NCBI GenBank assembly: GCA_014381105.1
Contig: JACMIO010000141.1
Location: forward strand, 1 to 8,428
Reading direction: 5' to 3'
DNA length: 8,428 nucleotides
Source of the DNA: a bacterium
GTDB taxonomy: Archaea > Thermoproteota > Nitrososphaeria > Nitrososphaerales > Nitrososphaeraceae
Shown here: piece by piece, positions 1 through 6,230 of the stretch
How positions within the stretch are numbered: the first letter of the stretch is position 1
Layout: each line of letters opens with the position of its first letter
Translations under genes and position numbers: made by a program
Notes under the pieces: generated by a model
What the model saw: the letters and a program-made list of their open reading frames with translations, nothing else
What the model was told of the DNA's origin: nothing
The model's database searches: none

Positions 1-262
1 CATCAAGCGCCGCCCCCGAGAGCGATGTCGTGCCGCGATACGAAAGATTTTTTCCGTTGAAGGAAAGCAATGCACTGATCGCCTGCGGTTTATCAAGTCC
101 TGTGATGGTAAGCGGAATATTCACTTCTTCGCCGATGGCGTTGGTTGGCGGCGGAGCGGAGATCGTCATGGAAACGGTCAATGTAGGTTTGCCAACACCA
201 AGAAGCGGAATGCTAATGACCTGAATCCCACCAGCGGAACATAATACGGTGTTATAAGTCAT
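1..262 (-). CDS. Partial unrecognised beta-rich protein (5' end only)
   Basis: An open frame runs from an ATG at 262-260 off the left edge, giving the first 87 residues. An in-frame stop lies upstream, so the N-terminus is bounded, and a TATA-like box at 281-289 fits a leaderless start. The product begins MTYNTVLCSAGG. A Pro/Thr-rich stretch (ISAPPPTNAIGEEV) and alternating hydrophobic beta-like segments follow, ending in TTSLSGAALD. This looks like an immunoglobulin-like or other beta-sandwich domain, as found in surface or virion proteins, but that is an inference from texture; I do not recognise a family. There is no clear signal peptide. GC is about 54% by hand count over 1-240, against about one third in the CoA genes, which suggests recent acquisition or an integrated element. 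The plus-strand frame at 30-224 is its shadow. Confidence 0.6.
   Translation of the reverse strand, partial: MTYNTVLCSAGGIQVISIPLLGVGKPTLTVSMTISAPPPTNAIGEEVNIPLTITGLDKPQAISALLSFNGKNLSYRGTTSLSGAALD
226..254. repeat. Imperfect repeat copy 1 (TCCCACCA...CGGTGTTA)
   Basis: The plus strand reads TCCCACCA at 226-233 and CGGTGTTA at 247-254. The pair recurs at 334-358 and 431-458. This copy falls inside the first codons of the partial minus-strand gene. It matches copy 3 across most of its length, including the inner CCAGCG. Confidence 0.5.
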
Positions 263-280
263 TGTTTTTATTGACAACAA

Positions 281-289
281 ATTATATAA
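281..289 (-). promoter_or_regulatory. TATA-like box for the partial gene
   Basis: The minus strand reads TTATATAAT here, about 19-27 nt before the ATG at 262. This is the spacing expected for an archaeal TATA box driving a leaderless or nearly leaderless transcript. No Shine-Dalgarno motif precedes the ATG. Confidence 0.5.
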
Positions 290-333
290 CAGTTAAATGG
301 CGATTGGCGGGACCTGATGTCAAATTCTGCGGA

Positions 334-358
334 TCCCACCAATCTGGACTCGGTGTTA
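334..358. repeat. Imperfect repeat copy 2
   Basis: TCCCACCA at 334-341 and CGGTGTTA at 351-358 form the second copy. The inner spacer is about 4 nt shorter than in copy 1 and differs in sequence. It lies upstream of the partial minus-strand gene, in non-coding DNA. Confidence 0.45.
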
Positions 359-390
359 TTCTCATTAGGCCTACAGAATATAAAATAATT

Positions 391-426
391 TAGTACCGAT
401 GGTACTAATATGTAGTAAAATACTAC
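391..426. repeat. Two adjacent perfect palindromes
   Basis: TAGTACC (391-397) and GGTACTA (401-407) form a 7-bp inverted repeat around GAT. GTAGTA (412-417) and TACTAC (421-426) form a 6-bp inverted repeat around AAA. Both have 3-nt centres and lie 4 nt apart in non-coding DNA between repeat copies 2 and 3. They could bind a dimeric regulator or form small hairpins in a transcript reading toward the partial gene. No T-tract follows them, so a terminator is less likely. Confidence 0.55.
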
Positions 427-430
427 GAAT

Positions 431-458
431 TCCCACCAGCGAAGATATGACGGTGTGT
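431..458. repeat. Imperfect repeat copy 3
   Basis: TCCCACCAGCG at 431-441 and CGGTGTG at 451-457 form the third copy. It is closest to copy 1 and lies about 97 nt from copy 2. The spacing between copies (108 and 97 nt) is roughly regular. Function unknown: operator, recombination scar or degenerate duplicate of the gene's 5' end are all possible. Confidence 0.45.
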
Positions 459-487
459 TAATTTGCCTTATTTACATGTAGCAACAA

Positions 488-500
488 ACTAAAAAAATAC
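488..500 (-). terminator. T-tract, likely end of the membrane-protein transcript
   Basis: A run of seven A on the plus strand (491-497) is a T7 tract on the minus strand, about 39-45 nt past the stop of the membrane-protein gene. Archaeal RNA polymerase commonly terminates at such T-rich tracts without a hairpin. No strong stem precedes it. Confidence 0.45.
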
Positions 501-535
501 TTCAATAACTGATTGCATACCTCAGTTGGTATAAT

Positions 536-1045
536 TCAACCCATGTACTGTAGATTCATGAATCGATTGCATAGGTCCTCATCATGAACCGGGCTGTTGC
601 AATATTCAACTATTGATGCGTTTCCACCGCGAATATCTGCTAAGGATTGATTCCAAAGCGCGTTATAGTTCTCAACTTTATATGATTGGTTACTTAATTG
701 AATCTGTGAGTAAACCAAAAAACTGCCCAATACTATTGCCCCTATAATTAAGATAATTAATATGGGCTTGCGCGCTACTATGCCAGGTATCGTAGTACCG
801 CCAACTCTCTTTTCAACCTTCTCTGGTGTATCCTGATCTCTATTGACTAAAGTAGGCTCATGTTCTGCAATGTTTTCGGGCGCCATGGTATCGCTAGGCT
901 TCTCATTAGCGTCAACCATTTTCCCCGCTTCTTCTCGAAGGTTTTCCTCCGGATCTGTAATAGGCGGATTCTCTTCTCCTGCTCCGAGATCTCGTTTATC
1001 TTCCTCCGCTTTTTTAATTATATTTTCGTCTTCGTTTTCTGCCAT
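536..1045 (-). CDS. Single-pass membrane protein with acidic cytoplasmic domain
   Basis: Hypothetical protein of 169 residues from the ATG at 1045, beginning MAENEDEN. A TTG 21 nt upstream would also be in frame, but the ATG is preferred because a TATA-like box lies 22-31 nt before it. Residues 1-80 are rich in Glu, Asp, Lys and Pro and probably disordered. Residues 94-113 form one strong membrane helix (PILIILIIGAIVLGSFLVY), with Arg92 and Lys93 on the N-terminal side, so the N-terminus is predicted inside. The roughly 55-residue outer part has three N-glycosylation sequons (Asn119, Asn132, Asn142) and two cysteines (149 and 159) that could form a disulfide. I do not recognise the family. 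Its GC (about 40-47% in rows counted) is above that of the CoA genes. Function unknown; it has no operon partner other than possibly the partial gene downstream. Confidence 0.75.
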   Translation of the reverse strand: MAENEDENIIKKAEEDKRDLGAGEENPPITDPEENLREEAGKMVDANEKPSDTMAPENIAEHEPTLVNRDQDTPEKVEKRVGGTTIPGIVARKPILIILIIGAIVLGSFLVYSQIQLSNQSYKVENYNALWNQSLADIRGGNASIVEYCNSPVHDEDLCNRFMNLQYMG

Positions 1046-1066
1046 TACTTTATGAATGAGCAACAA

Positions 1067-1076
1067 ATATTAAGAA
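1067..1076 (-). promoter_or_regulatory. TATA-like box for the membrane-protein gene
   Basis: The minus strand reads CTTAATATTT, about 22-31 nt before the ATG at 1045. This supports a leaderless start at that ATG rather than the upstream TTG, which would lie right against the box. Confidence 0.45.
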
Positions 1077-1211
1077 TATGTAATGAATCCCTGAATTTAA
1101 AATCTAAATTCACGAGAAAGAAGGAGCGTAAAATTGAGGTGCTTGAAAGAAAAAGTGGCCCATTCTCTGACCAATAGACAACAATATATCATGATTTTTG
1201 ATATTGTTAAA

Positions 1212-1221
1212 ACATATATAC
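1212..1221 (+). promoter_or_regulatory. TATA-like box for the M24 peptidase gene
   Basis: The plus strand reads ACATATATAC, about 25-34 nt before the ATG at 1246, fitting a leaderless archaeal transcript. The remaining DNA between the two divergent genes (1046-1245) is AT-rich and shows no further gene. Confidence 0.5.
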
Positions 1222-1245
1222 TAAGACTTTAATTTGCATTAAATC

Positions 1246-2322
1246 ATGCTTAAAAAACGTGCGAAAAATATCCTTGATACTCTAGGCAATGGATTTAACG
1301 CATTGATGGTTTTCAAGCCAGAAAATATATTCTACCTAACTGGTTTTTGGGGTGAATCTGTGGCCTTATGCACCCATGACGGGATCAAATTATTTGTTCC
1401 CAAATTAGAAAGCACTAGGGCCATGAATGAATCTAAATACTCGGAAATTATAACAGCCGAGCGTGGGGCTGGACTCATTAAATCAGTAATACCTTACTTA
1501 CCAAAACACAGATTCTATTCTGATTGCAGCGAGTATGAAACAGTTCAATCTATTTTACCATATACAAATAACAGTAATTTTGTCATAAATGAATATCTGT
1601 TTTATAACGCAAGAATGTTCAAAGATGACTCTGAAATTCAGAAAATCAGGAGGGCATCAGAAATAATTGACAAACTATATCAAGTATGTAGCGAGGAGAT
1701 AAGGAAAGGCGTAACGGAAAAACAACTTCAGGCAAAGTTACTATATGAAGCTATGAAACTTGAAGGAACTTCAACGTGTTATCCATTTACTTTGAATCCC
1801 TTCATAATTGCTGGTGGGGCTAATAGTGCCCTGCCTCATTTCGAAACTTCAAAGAGAGAATTTATCGACGGAGATTTCATTGTTGTTGACTTAACTCTAA
1901 GGTATGATGGATATATTTCCGACGCAACCCGTACCTTTGCGCTAGGTAATGTTAGCCATGAAATGAGTCAGGTGTATGATCTTGTCAAGAAGTCCCAACA
2001 GCAAGGACTCGAATGTGTAGAACAAGGAGTTGAATGTGGAAAAGTAGACACTGCTTGTCGCAATTTAATTTCAAACAGCGGTTATGGCGATAATTTTATT
2101 CATTCTACAGGTCACGGAGTTGGCTTGGAAGTTCATGAACAGCCATGGATACGTCCAAACGAATCAAAGAAATTATCAAAAGGTATGGTTGTAACTGTTG
2201 AACCCGGTATTTACATATATTCGAAGTTTGGAGTCAGGATTGAAGATACAATTTTGGTTAATGAAAAAAGTAATAATGATTTAACTCTGACCAAATTTTC
2301 CAAAGAGTTACTAATTTTGTAA
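1246..2322 (+). CDS. pepQ: M24 metallopeptidase, prolidase / Xaa-Pro aminopeptidase type
   Basis: This 358-residue protein has the two-domain layout of family M24B: an N-terminal creatinase-like domain (about 1-125) and a C-terminal pita-bread catalytic domain (about 130-358). All five metal ligands are visible: Asp215 (VVDLT), Asp226 (ISDATRTF), His290 (STGHGVGLEVHE), Glu319 (VEPGIY) and Glu333 (RIEDT). Their spacing equals that of Pyrococcus prolidase. The enzyme is expected to be cytoplasmic, to bind two divalent metals, and to split Xaa-Pro dipeptides or remove N-terminal residues before proline in peptide turnover. The start is supported by the TATA-like box upstream. The gene converges on coaBC with a 14-nt gap. 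Dipeptidase and aminopeptidase P activities cannot be told apart from sequence alone, so the gene symbol is provisional. Confidence 0.93.
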   Translation: MLKKRAKNILDTLGNGFNALMVFKPENIFYLTGFWGESVALCTHDGIKLFVPKLESTRAMNESKYSEIITAERGAGLIKSVIPYLPKHRFYSDCSEYETVQSILPYTNNSNFVINEYLFYNARMFKDDSEIQKIRRASEIIDKLYQVCSEEIRKGVTEKQLQAKLLYEAMKLEGTSTCYPFTLNPFIIAGGANSALPHFETSKREFIDGDFIVVDLTLRYDGYISDATRTFALGNVSHEMSQVYDLVKKSQQQGLECVEQGVECGKVDTACRNLISNSGYGDNFIHSTGHGVGLEVHEQPWIRPNESKKLSKGMVVTVEPGIYIYSKFGVRIEDTILVNEKSNNDLTLTKFSKELLIL

Positions 2323-2336
2323 CTAAAACTAATTAA

Positions 2337-3632
2337 TCAACAAATATCTAGCTTTTTGCAAACAATCTCTATTAATTGACTTGCTATCTCCTTCTTCGAT
2401 CGAAGTGGAATATGGATTATTTTCCTTTCTTTATCTATTATGTAGACCTCATTTGTATCAGATCCAAAATCACATCCTTTTCTCGATACATCGTTGGCTA
2501 CTATTAGGTTACCATTACACTCATCAAGTTTATCGAATGCTTTTTTTAATAACAGTTCTTTTGAAATTCCATATTCAGCTTTGAACGCTACCAAAAAAAT
2601 ATTTTTATCAAATTGTTTTATTTTATCGACAATTTTTTGGGTTGGAACAAGTTTAATAGTTTTAGTCCCATTTTGAGTATCCAGCTTATTAGGTATCGTC
2701 CTATTACTATGTGATATCGAAAAATCAGCTACTGCAGCAGTATGAAAAACAACATGTTGTTTTTCATCCAAGATTCTATCTTTCACAGTTTTTAACATTT
2801 CCTGAGTGGTCTTGATTTTTATATTTTCCATTCTTGGATCATCTGGGATATTCAAGGACCCGTGACCATAAACAAAGGTTACGTTGAAACCTTTATCCAG
2901 ACATTGCTGTGCAATATTCATTCCCATTTTCCCAGAACTCAAGTTGGTTAAGATTCTGATTGAATCAATATATTCAACAGTCGAACCCGCTGTTACCAAG
3001 ACATTTATTTTCGACTTCATTCTTGCCTTCGGTGTTGTAATTTTATTGATTACAAATTGTACCACCTTGTCGGCAGAGATTACTTTTGCTTTATCCTCTG
3101 TAATTGATGGTTCTAAAATAGATACGCCTAATGACTTTAGTTTTTTGATATTTTCCATGATGATGATATTTTCATACATGGCCTCGTGCATTGCGGGAGC
3201 AATTACAATAGGTATTCCTGATCCAAAAGCTACACTCAATACAGTTGTTACTGGATTATCCTCAATCCCATTTGCAAATTTCCCCAAAGTATTGGCTGTG
3301 CACGGATACACGATTACAATATCTGATTTACCGTAATTGGCAAGAGCAATATGTTCCAAGTCTGAGGTTAGTTCAGATACAGTTTTGTTTCCAGTGGCCC
3401 AATTCATCATTTCCTCAGTTAGTAATTTGGATTTGGTCGACTTCGACATTACCGGAAATACTTCGGCACCATTACGCATCAGTGTCCTGCTGAGGTCTAT
3501 TGCCTTGTAGGCAGCTACACTGGCTGTAATACATAGCACAATTTTCTTTCCTTTCAGAATATTGCTTTGCGTACCAATAATTTCCTTTGAAATATGTTTC
3601 GTATTTTGAGAATTCTCGTTTGAATTATTCAT
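2337..3632 (-). CDS. coaBC: Bifunctional phosphopantothenoylcysteine decarboxylase / phosphopantothenate--cysteine ligase
   Basis: CoaBC (Dfp) couples 4'-phosphopantothenate to cysteine using a nucleotide triphosphate, then decarboxylates the product to 4'-phosphopantetheine. The FMN-binding decarboxylase half (about 28-200) shows TASVAAYK at 36-43, the presumed catalytic His94 in EHIALA, TANTLGK at 112-118 and PAMHEAMYEN at 146-155. The ligase half (about 207-431) shows AGSTVEYID at 215-223, LSSGKMG at 231-237, AAVADF at 299-304, FKAEYG at 350-355 and an ANDVS loop at 379-383. The PAMH motif (bacteria have Asn) and the lack of a cysteine in the 165-190 flap region resemble archaeal CoaBC. 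An extra N-terminal tail of about 27 residues precedes the first strand. It is the last gene of the operon, starting 1 nt after the panB stop, with a weak AAGGG about 6 nt before the ATG. Confidence 0.95.
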   Translation of the reverse strand: MNNSNENSQNTKHISKEIIGTQSNILKGKKIVLCITASVAAYKAIDLSRTLMRNGAEVFPVMSKSTKSKLLTEEMMNWATGNKTVSELTSDLEHIALANYGKSDIVIVYPCTANTLGKFANGIEDNPVTTVLSVAFGSGIPIVIAPAMHEAMYENIIIMENIKKLKSLGVSILEPSITEDKAKVISADKVVQFVINKITTPKARMKSKINVLVTAGSTVEYIDSIRILTNLSSGKMGMNIAQQCLDKGFNVTFVYGHGSLNIPDDPRMENIKIKTTQEMLKTVKDRILDEKQHVVFHTAAVADFSISHSNRTIPNKLDTQNGTKTIKLVPTQKIVDKIKQFDKNIFLVAFKAEYGISKELLLKKAFDKLDECNGNLIVANDVSRKGCDFGSDTNEVYIIDKERKIIHIPLRSKKEIASQLIEIVCKKLDIC

Positions 3633-3633
3633 A

Positions 3634-4494
3634 TCAAGCCCTTTTTAGCATTATTTCCAGTTTTGCAAATTCTTCTTCCGTCATGTGATACATATGTTCT
3701 TCCTGTGGGAACTTTCCAGATTTAACTTCAGTTTCGTATGCCTTTATAGCATTAAATATTTGTTCTGATAAATTGAGATATCTTTTCACAAACTTGGGCT
3801 CAAAATCTCTATACAGGCCCAGCATATCGTGAGTTACAAGTACTTGCCCATCTACATGAGGACCACATCCAATCCCAATAGTGGGAACATTTACGCTTTG
3901 TGTAATCACTGACGCCACTTCGCTCGTAACTTTTTCAAGAACAATACTAAAAACTCCCGCTTCTTCTAAAACCTTGGCTTCGTTTAATAGTTTAAGTGCA
4001 TCTTCTGCTGTTTTCCCTTGTGAAATATATCCGTGATGTAATGGAGTAGTCTGGGGTTTCAATCCTATATGTCCCATTACTGGAATGCCCAAGTCAGTCA
4101 AATTTTTGATAATATTGACAATTTCCAATCCGCCTTCAAGCTTGACGGCGTCGCAACCACATCTTAAGAATTTTAACGCGTTTTTTATTGAAATTGACTT
4201 TCCCATTTGATAAGATCCAAATGGCATGTCAGCAACCACAACTTGTCTTGTTATCGCATTTACTACCCCTTTACAAAATGTCAACATTTCGGCCATCCCT
4301 ATTTTTCTTGTCGAATTGTATCCCATCATGACAGTTGCGGCACTGTCACCTATCAAGACCATGTCCAAATCAGTCTCATTGCATATGCGAGATAAGCAAT
4401 AATCATACGAAGTCAACATGGTTATTTTCTCTTTATTTTTTTTCTTACTCAGAATTTCAGAAATTGTAATCTTTGATTTTTTTTGTAGGGACAT
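3634..4494 (-). CDS. panB: 3-methyl-2-oxobutanoate hydroxymethyltransferase (ketopantoate hydroxymethyltransferase)
   Basis: PanB transfers a one-carbon unit from methylene-tetrahydrofolate (or an archaeal pterin equivalent) to 2-oxoisovalerate, giving ketopantoate, the first committed step toward pantothenate and CoA. The 286-residue protein is a TIM barrel of the PEP mutase/isocitrate lyase superfamily. Visible active-site residues are the metal ligands Asp50 (LIGDS), Asp89 (VADMPF) and Glu120 (VKLEGG), with Lys118 beside the last, and the probable catalytic base Glu187 (VLEKV). GHIGLKPQ at 141-148 and the PTIGIGCGPHVDGQVLV region from 204 are also typical. Length is slightly above the roughly 264 residues of the E. 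coli enzyme, owing to short tails. It starts 1 nt after the stop of the ligase gene and has a clear Shine-Dalgarno sequence within that gene's last codons. Confidence 0.96.
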   Translation of the reverse strand: MSLQKKSKITISEILSKKKNKEKITMLTSYDYCLSRICNETDLDMVLIGDSAATVMMGYNSTRKIGMAEMLTFCKGVVNAITRQVVVADMPFGSYQMGKSISIKNALKFLRCGCDAVKLEGGLEIVNIIKNLTDLGIPVMGHIGLKPQTTPLHHGYISQGKTAEDALKLLNEAKVLEEAGVFSIVLEKVTSEVASVITQSVNVPTIGIGCGPHVDGQVLVTHDMLGLYRDFEPKFVKRYLNLSEQIFNAIKAYETEVKSGKFPQEEHMYHMTEEEFAKLEIMLKRA

Positions 4495-4495
4495 T

Positions 4496-5242
4496 TCAAA
4501 CTCCTCTCCTTATCATTATCAATGATTTGTGCATATTTTGCATGTTATCAAAATTCTTAATTTGTTGTGACAAGTAGGATCTATCTCTATTAACCAATTG
4601 TTTTGAGATCTTTATCATATTTGGCATTGCACGTACAATATTATCAACTATAGTCACATTAGATGCTATTGCCGTACGTGATAGTGGATTAAGATCGATA
4701 GAAATCACCTTCTTGCCCATTTTCACTAAACTTTCGGTTCTATCACCATCTTCAAGCGCAACAAAAACAGTATCAGAATTCATTATCCCATTCTTATCGA
4801 CAAATTTGCGATTACTAGAAATATACCTTAAAGTGGATCTTAATTTGGCGTCCAATCCAAATACCTCATTTGCGTCTTCTTTTTGTAGCATCCTTGCAAT
4901 TGCTTTGGATCTAGTCAAACACTTGTGAAATAGATTTACCTCAATCTTGGATTTAGTAATATTACTCAAGTTAACTAAATCTTTTGCACATAGAGCGGCG
5001 GTGTTACCATTTACAGAAATAACTGACTTATTTGACAGCAACAATAAACAAACTGCCACTTTCTCAGCCTCGTATGCATATTTTGTAGTCTTTTCCCCTA
5101 GTAAATAATCAAAAGCCTCGCCTCTGCCATGAGCAATCAACCCTTCTGGAACAACAATTCCATTCCTGAATCCCTCAACTAGTTTTTCTCTTATGATCAG
5201 CGATTTTGCCCTGGGATGTGTAGGAGTTATTTTATGTATCAT
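4496..5242 (-). CDS. 4-phosphopantoate--beta-alanine ligase (archaeal phosphopantothenate synthetase, PPS)
   Basis: This archaeal enzyme joins 4-phosphopantoate to beta-alanine with ATP, giving 4'-phosphopantothenate. With pantoate kinase it replaces the bacterial PanC-CoaA pair. The 248-residue protein matches the family (COG1701, formerly DUF137) in length and motifs: THPRAKSL at 8-15, EGLIAHGRGEAFDYLLGE at 33-50, VISVNGNTAAL at 74-84, LEDGDRTESLVKMGKKVI at 163-180, IDLNPLSRTA at 182-191 and TIVDNIVRAMP at 197-207. The start overlaps the end of the kinase gene by 11 nt (ATG at 5242, kinase stop ending at 5232), so the two are probably translationally coupled; no Shine-Dalgarno is evident. 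Confidence 0.95.
   Translation of the reverse strand: MIHKITPTHPRAKSLIIREKLVEGFRNGIVVPEGLIAHGRGEAFDYLLGEKTTKYAYEAEKVAVCLLLLSNKSVISVNGNTAALCAKDLVNLSNITKSKIEVNLFHKCLTRSKAIARMLQKEDANEVFGLDAKLRSTLRYISSNRKFVDKNGIMNSDTVFVALEDGDRTESLVKMGKKVISIDLNPLSRTAIASNVTIVDNIVRAMPNMIKISKQLVNRDRSYLSQQIKNFDNMQNMHKSLIMIRRGV
4501..4509 (-). promoter_or_regulatory. Shine-Dalgarno for panB
   Basis: The minus strand reads GGAGAGGAG in the last codons of the phosphopantoate--beta-alanine ligase gene, ending 6 nt before the panB ATG. It is the strongest ribosome binding site in the window. It fits the archaeal pattern in which operon-internal genes use Shine-Dalgarno initiation while first genes are leaderless. Confidence 0.75.
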
Positions 5243-6167
5243 GCTTTGTAATTAATCTAGCACCTTCATTTTCAATATCAGAAACAAATAACCTCGAAGG
5301 ATATTTTCTTGAAATCTTTCTCATTTCTTCTAGCTCATTTTCTTTCACGATTGTAAAAACGGTCTGTCCAAATAGAGCCGCGCTACTATGAAAGCCATTC
5401 TGTGCTAGTCGGTCCATCAAGCTATTACAGGTCTTGTCTACAAATTTCAATGATTGTGAAAAATCATAAGAAAGATCTAGGAAATCTACAATTTCTTTTG
5501 TTTTCAGGATCTTCATCATCATTTTCATACATCCATGATTTGAAATTCTTCCTATACTTTCTAAGAAATATCGGGTAAAAATAGGGGAAAAACAGAAAAT
5601 CGCAACCTTGGAATTATTTATTTTTAGAACTCTTGTTTTCCCAATGCCTGGAGCACCACCTTTTAATCTAATGCATAATCCTCCATAGTACTCCGACAGT
5701 ACTGTTCCTAAACCCGTCTTGCAATGTATCTCTGCCTTATGAGCTATCTGAGCTGATTCGATATCTGAAAGACCCAAAGACAGAGCGTGGTTGAGCGCAT
5801 ATGATAGACTTAATGCTCCCGATCCACTTGTACCGAGCCCATAACCTATCGGTACATCAACTTGGTGATTTACTTTTACAAAGTACTTCTTTCTCGACCT
5901 TTTCAGAAGCTCGTTTATTACGAATTTTGAAACTATTGCGTCTTTAGAAATCATACCATTGATACTAATCTTAAAATTATTCTTGTCATGAGGATAGAGT
6001 TCCACCTCGGTCGTAACACCCTTGCTAATAGAAATTCCGGCTCCAAGAGAGCCATGTTTCACAATTGATTCATCATTGATTTCGCTATAAAAGCCTGTGA
6101 TGTGACTCGGGCTGTACGCCTTTCCGATAGATATCGTTGGAGCTATTTCTAAAGTCATCTGGAACAT
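5232..6167 (-). CDS. Pantoate kinase (PoK, GHMP family)
   Basis: Pantoate kinase phosphorylates pantoate to 4-phosphopantoate using ATP, the archaeal entry from pantoate toward CoA. The 311-residue protein is a GHMP kinase. The ATP-binding glycine/serine loop is PIGYGLGTSGSGALSLSYAL at 106-125. The N-terminal AYSPSHITGFYS at 17-28 matches the HITGF-type motif of pantoate kinases, and KTGLGTV at 150-156 and YYGGLCIRLKGGAPG at 160-174 are also characteristic. It is first in the operon and probably leaderless: a TATA-like box precedes the ATG at 6167. An alternative ATG three codons downstream is possible. Its placement directly before the ligase gene supports pantoate rather than another small molecule as the substrate. 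Confidence 0.93.
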   Translation of the reverse strand: MFQMTLEIAPTISIGKAYSPSHITGFYSEINDESIVKHGSLGAGISISKGVTTEVELYPHDKNNFKISINGMISKDAIVSKFVINELLKRSRKKYFVKVNHQVDVPIGYGLGTSGSGALSLSYALNHALSLGLSDIESAQIAHKAEIHCKTGLGTVLSEYYGGLCIRLKGGAPGIGKTRVLKINNSKVAIFCFSPIFTRYFLESIGRISNHGCMKMMMKILKTKEIVDFLDLSYDFSQSLKFVDKTCNSLMDRLAQNGFHSSAALFGQTVFTIVKENELEEMRKISRKYPSRLFVSDIENEGARLITKHDT

Positions 6168-6181
6168 AATATGATATTTCC

Positions 6182-6192
6182 AAAAATATAAG
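6182..6192 (-). promoter_or_regulatory. TATA-like box for the CoA operon
   Basis: The minus strand reads CTTATATTTTT, about 15-25 nt before the pantoate kinase ATG. It is the only good candidate promoter for the four-gene operon and lies in the 63-nt region shared with the divergent AbrB-PhoU gene. Confidence 0.45.
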
Positions 6193-6203
6193 AATAATGT
6201 TTA

Positions 6204-6215
6204 ATTAATTTATAT
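6204..6215 (+). promoter_or_regulatory. TATA-like box for the AbrB-PhoU gene
   Basis: The plus strand reads ATTAATTTATAT, about 16-27 nt before the ATG at 6231. The surrounding DNA is almost entirely A/T, so the exact box is uncertain. It lies about 12 nt from the opposite-strand box of the CoA operon, so the two promoters could interfere. Confidence 0.4.
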
Positions 6216-6230
6216 GCATTTAAATATATT

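Noticed and set aside
30..224. Plus-strand frame of 64 codons at the left edge
   Set aside because: It is antisense to the longer minus-strand frame that has a bounded ATG, a TATA-like box and protein-like texture.
515..575. tRNA-like D-loop sequence (TCAGTTGGTA) followed by a T-loop-like GATTCATGAATC
   Set aside because: The D-stem does not pair, no acceptor stem or anticodon arm can be formed, and much of it lies in the 3' coding end of the membrane-protein gene.
860..1177. Plus-strand frame of 105 codons and another at 843-1055
   Set aside because: Both are antisense shadows of the membrane-protein gene, rich in Phe and Ser as expected from reading its acidic coding region backwards.
2884..3336. 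Plus-strand frame of 150 codons within coaBC, and shorter ones nearby
   Set aside because: They lie opposite well-conserved CoaBC motifs and encode nothing recognisable.
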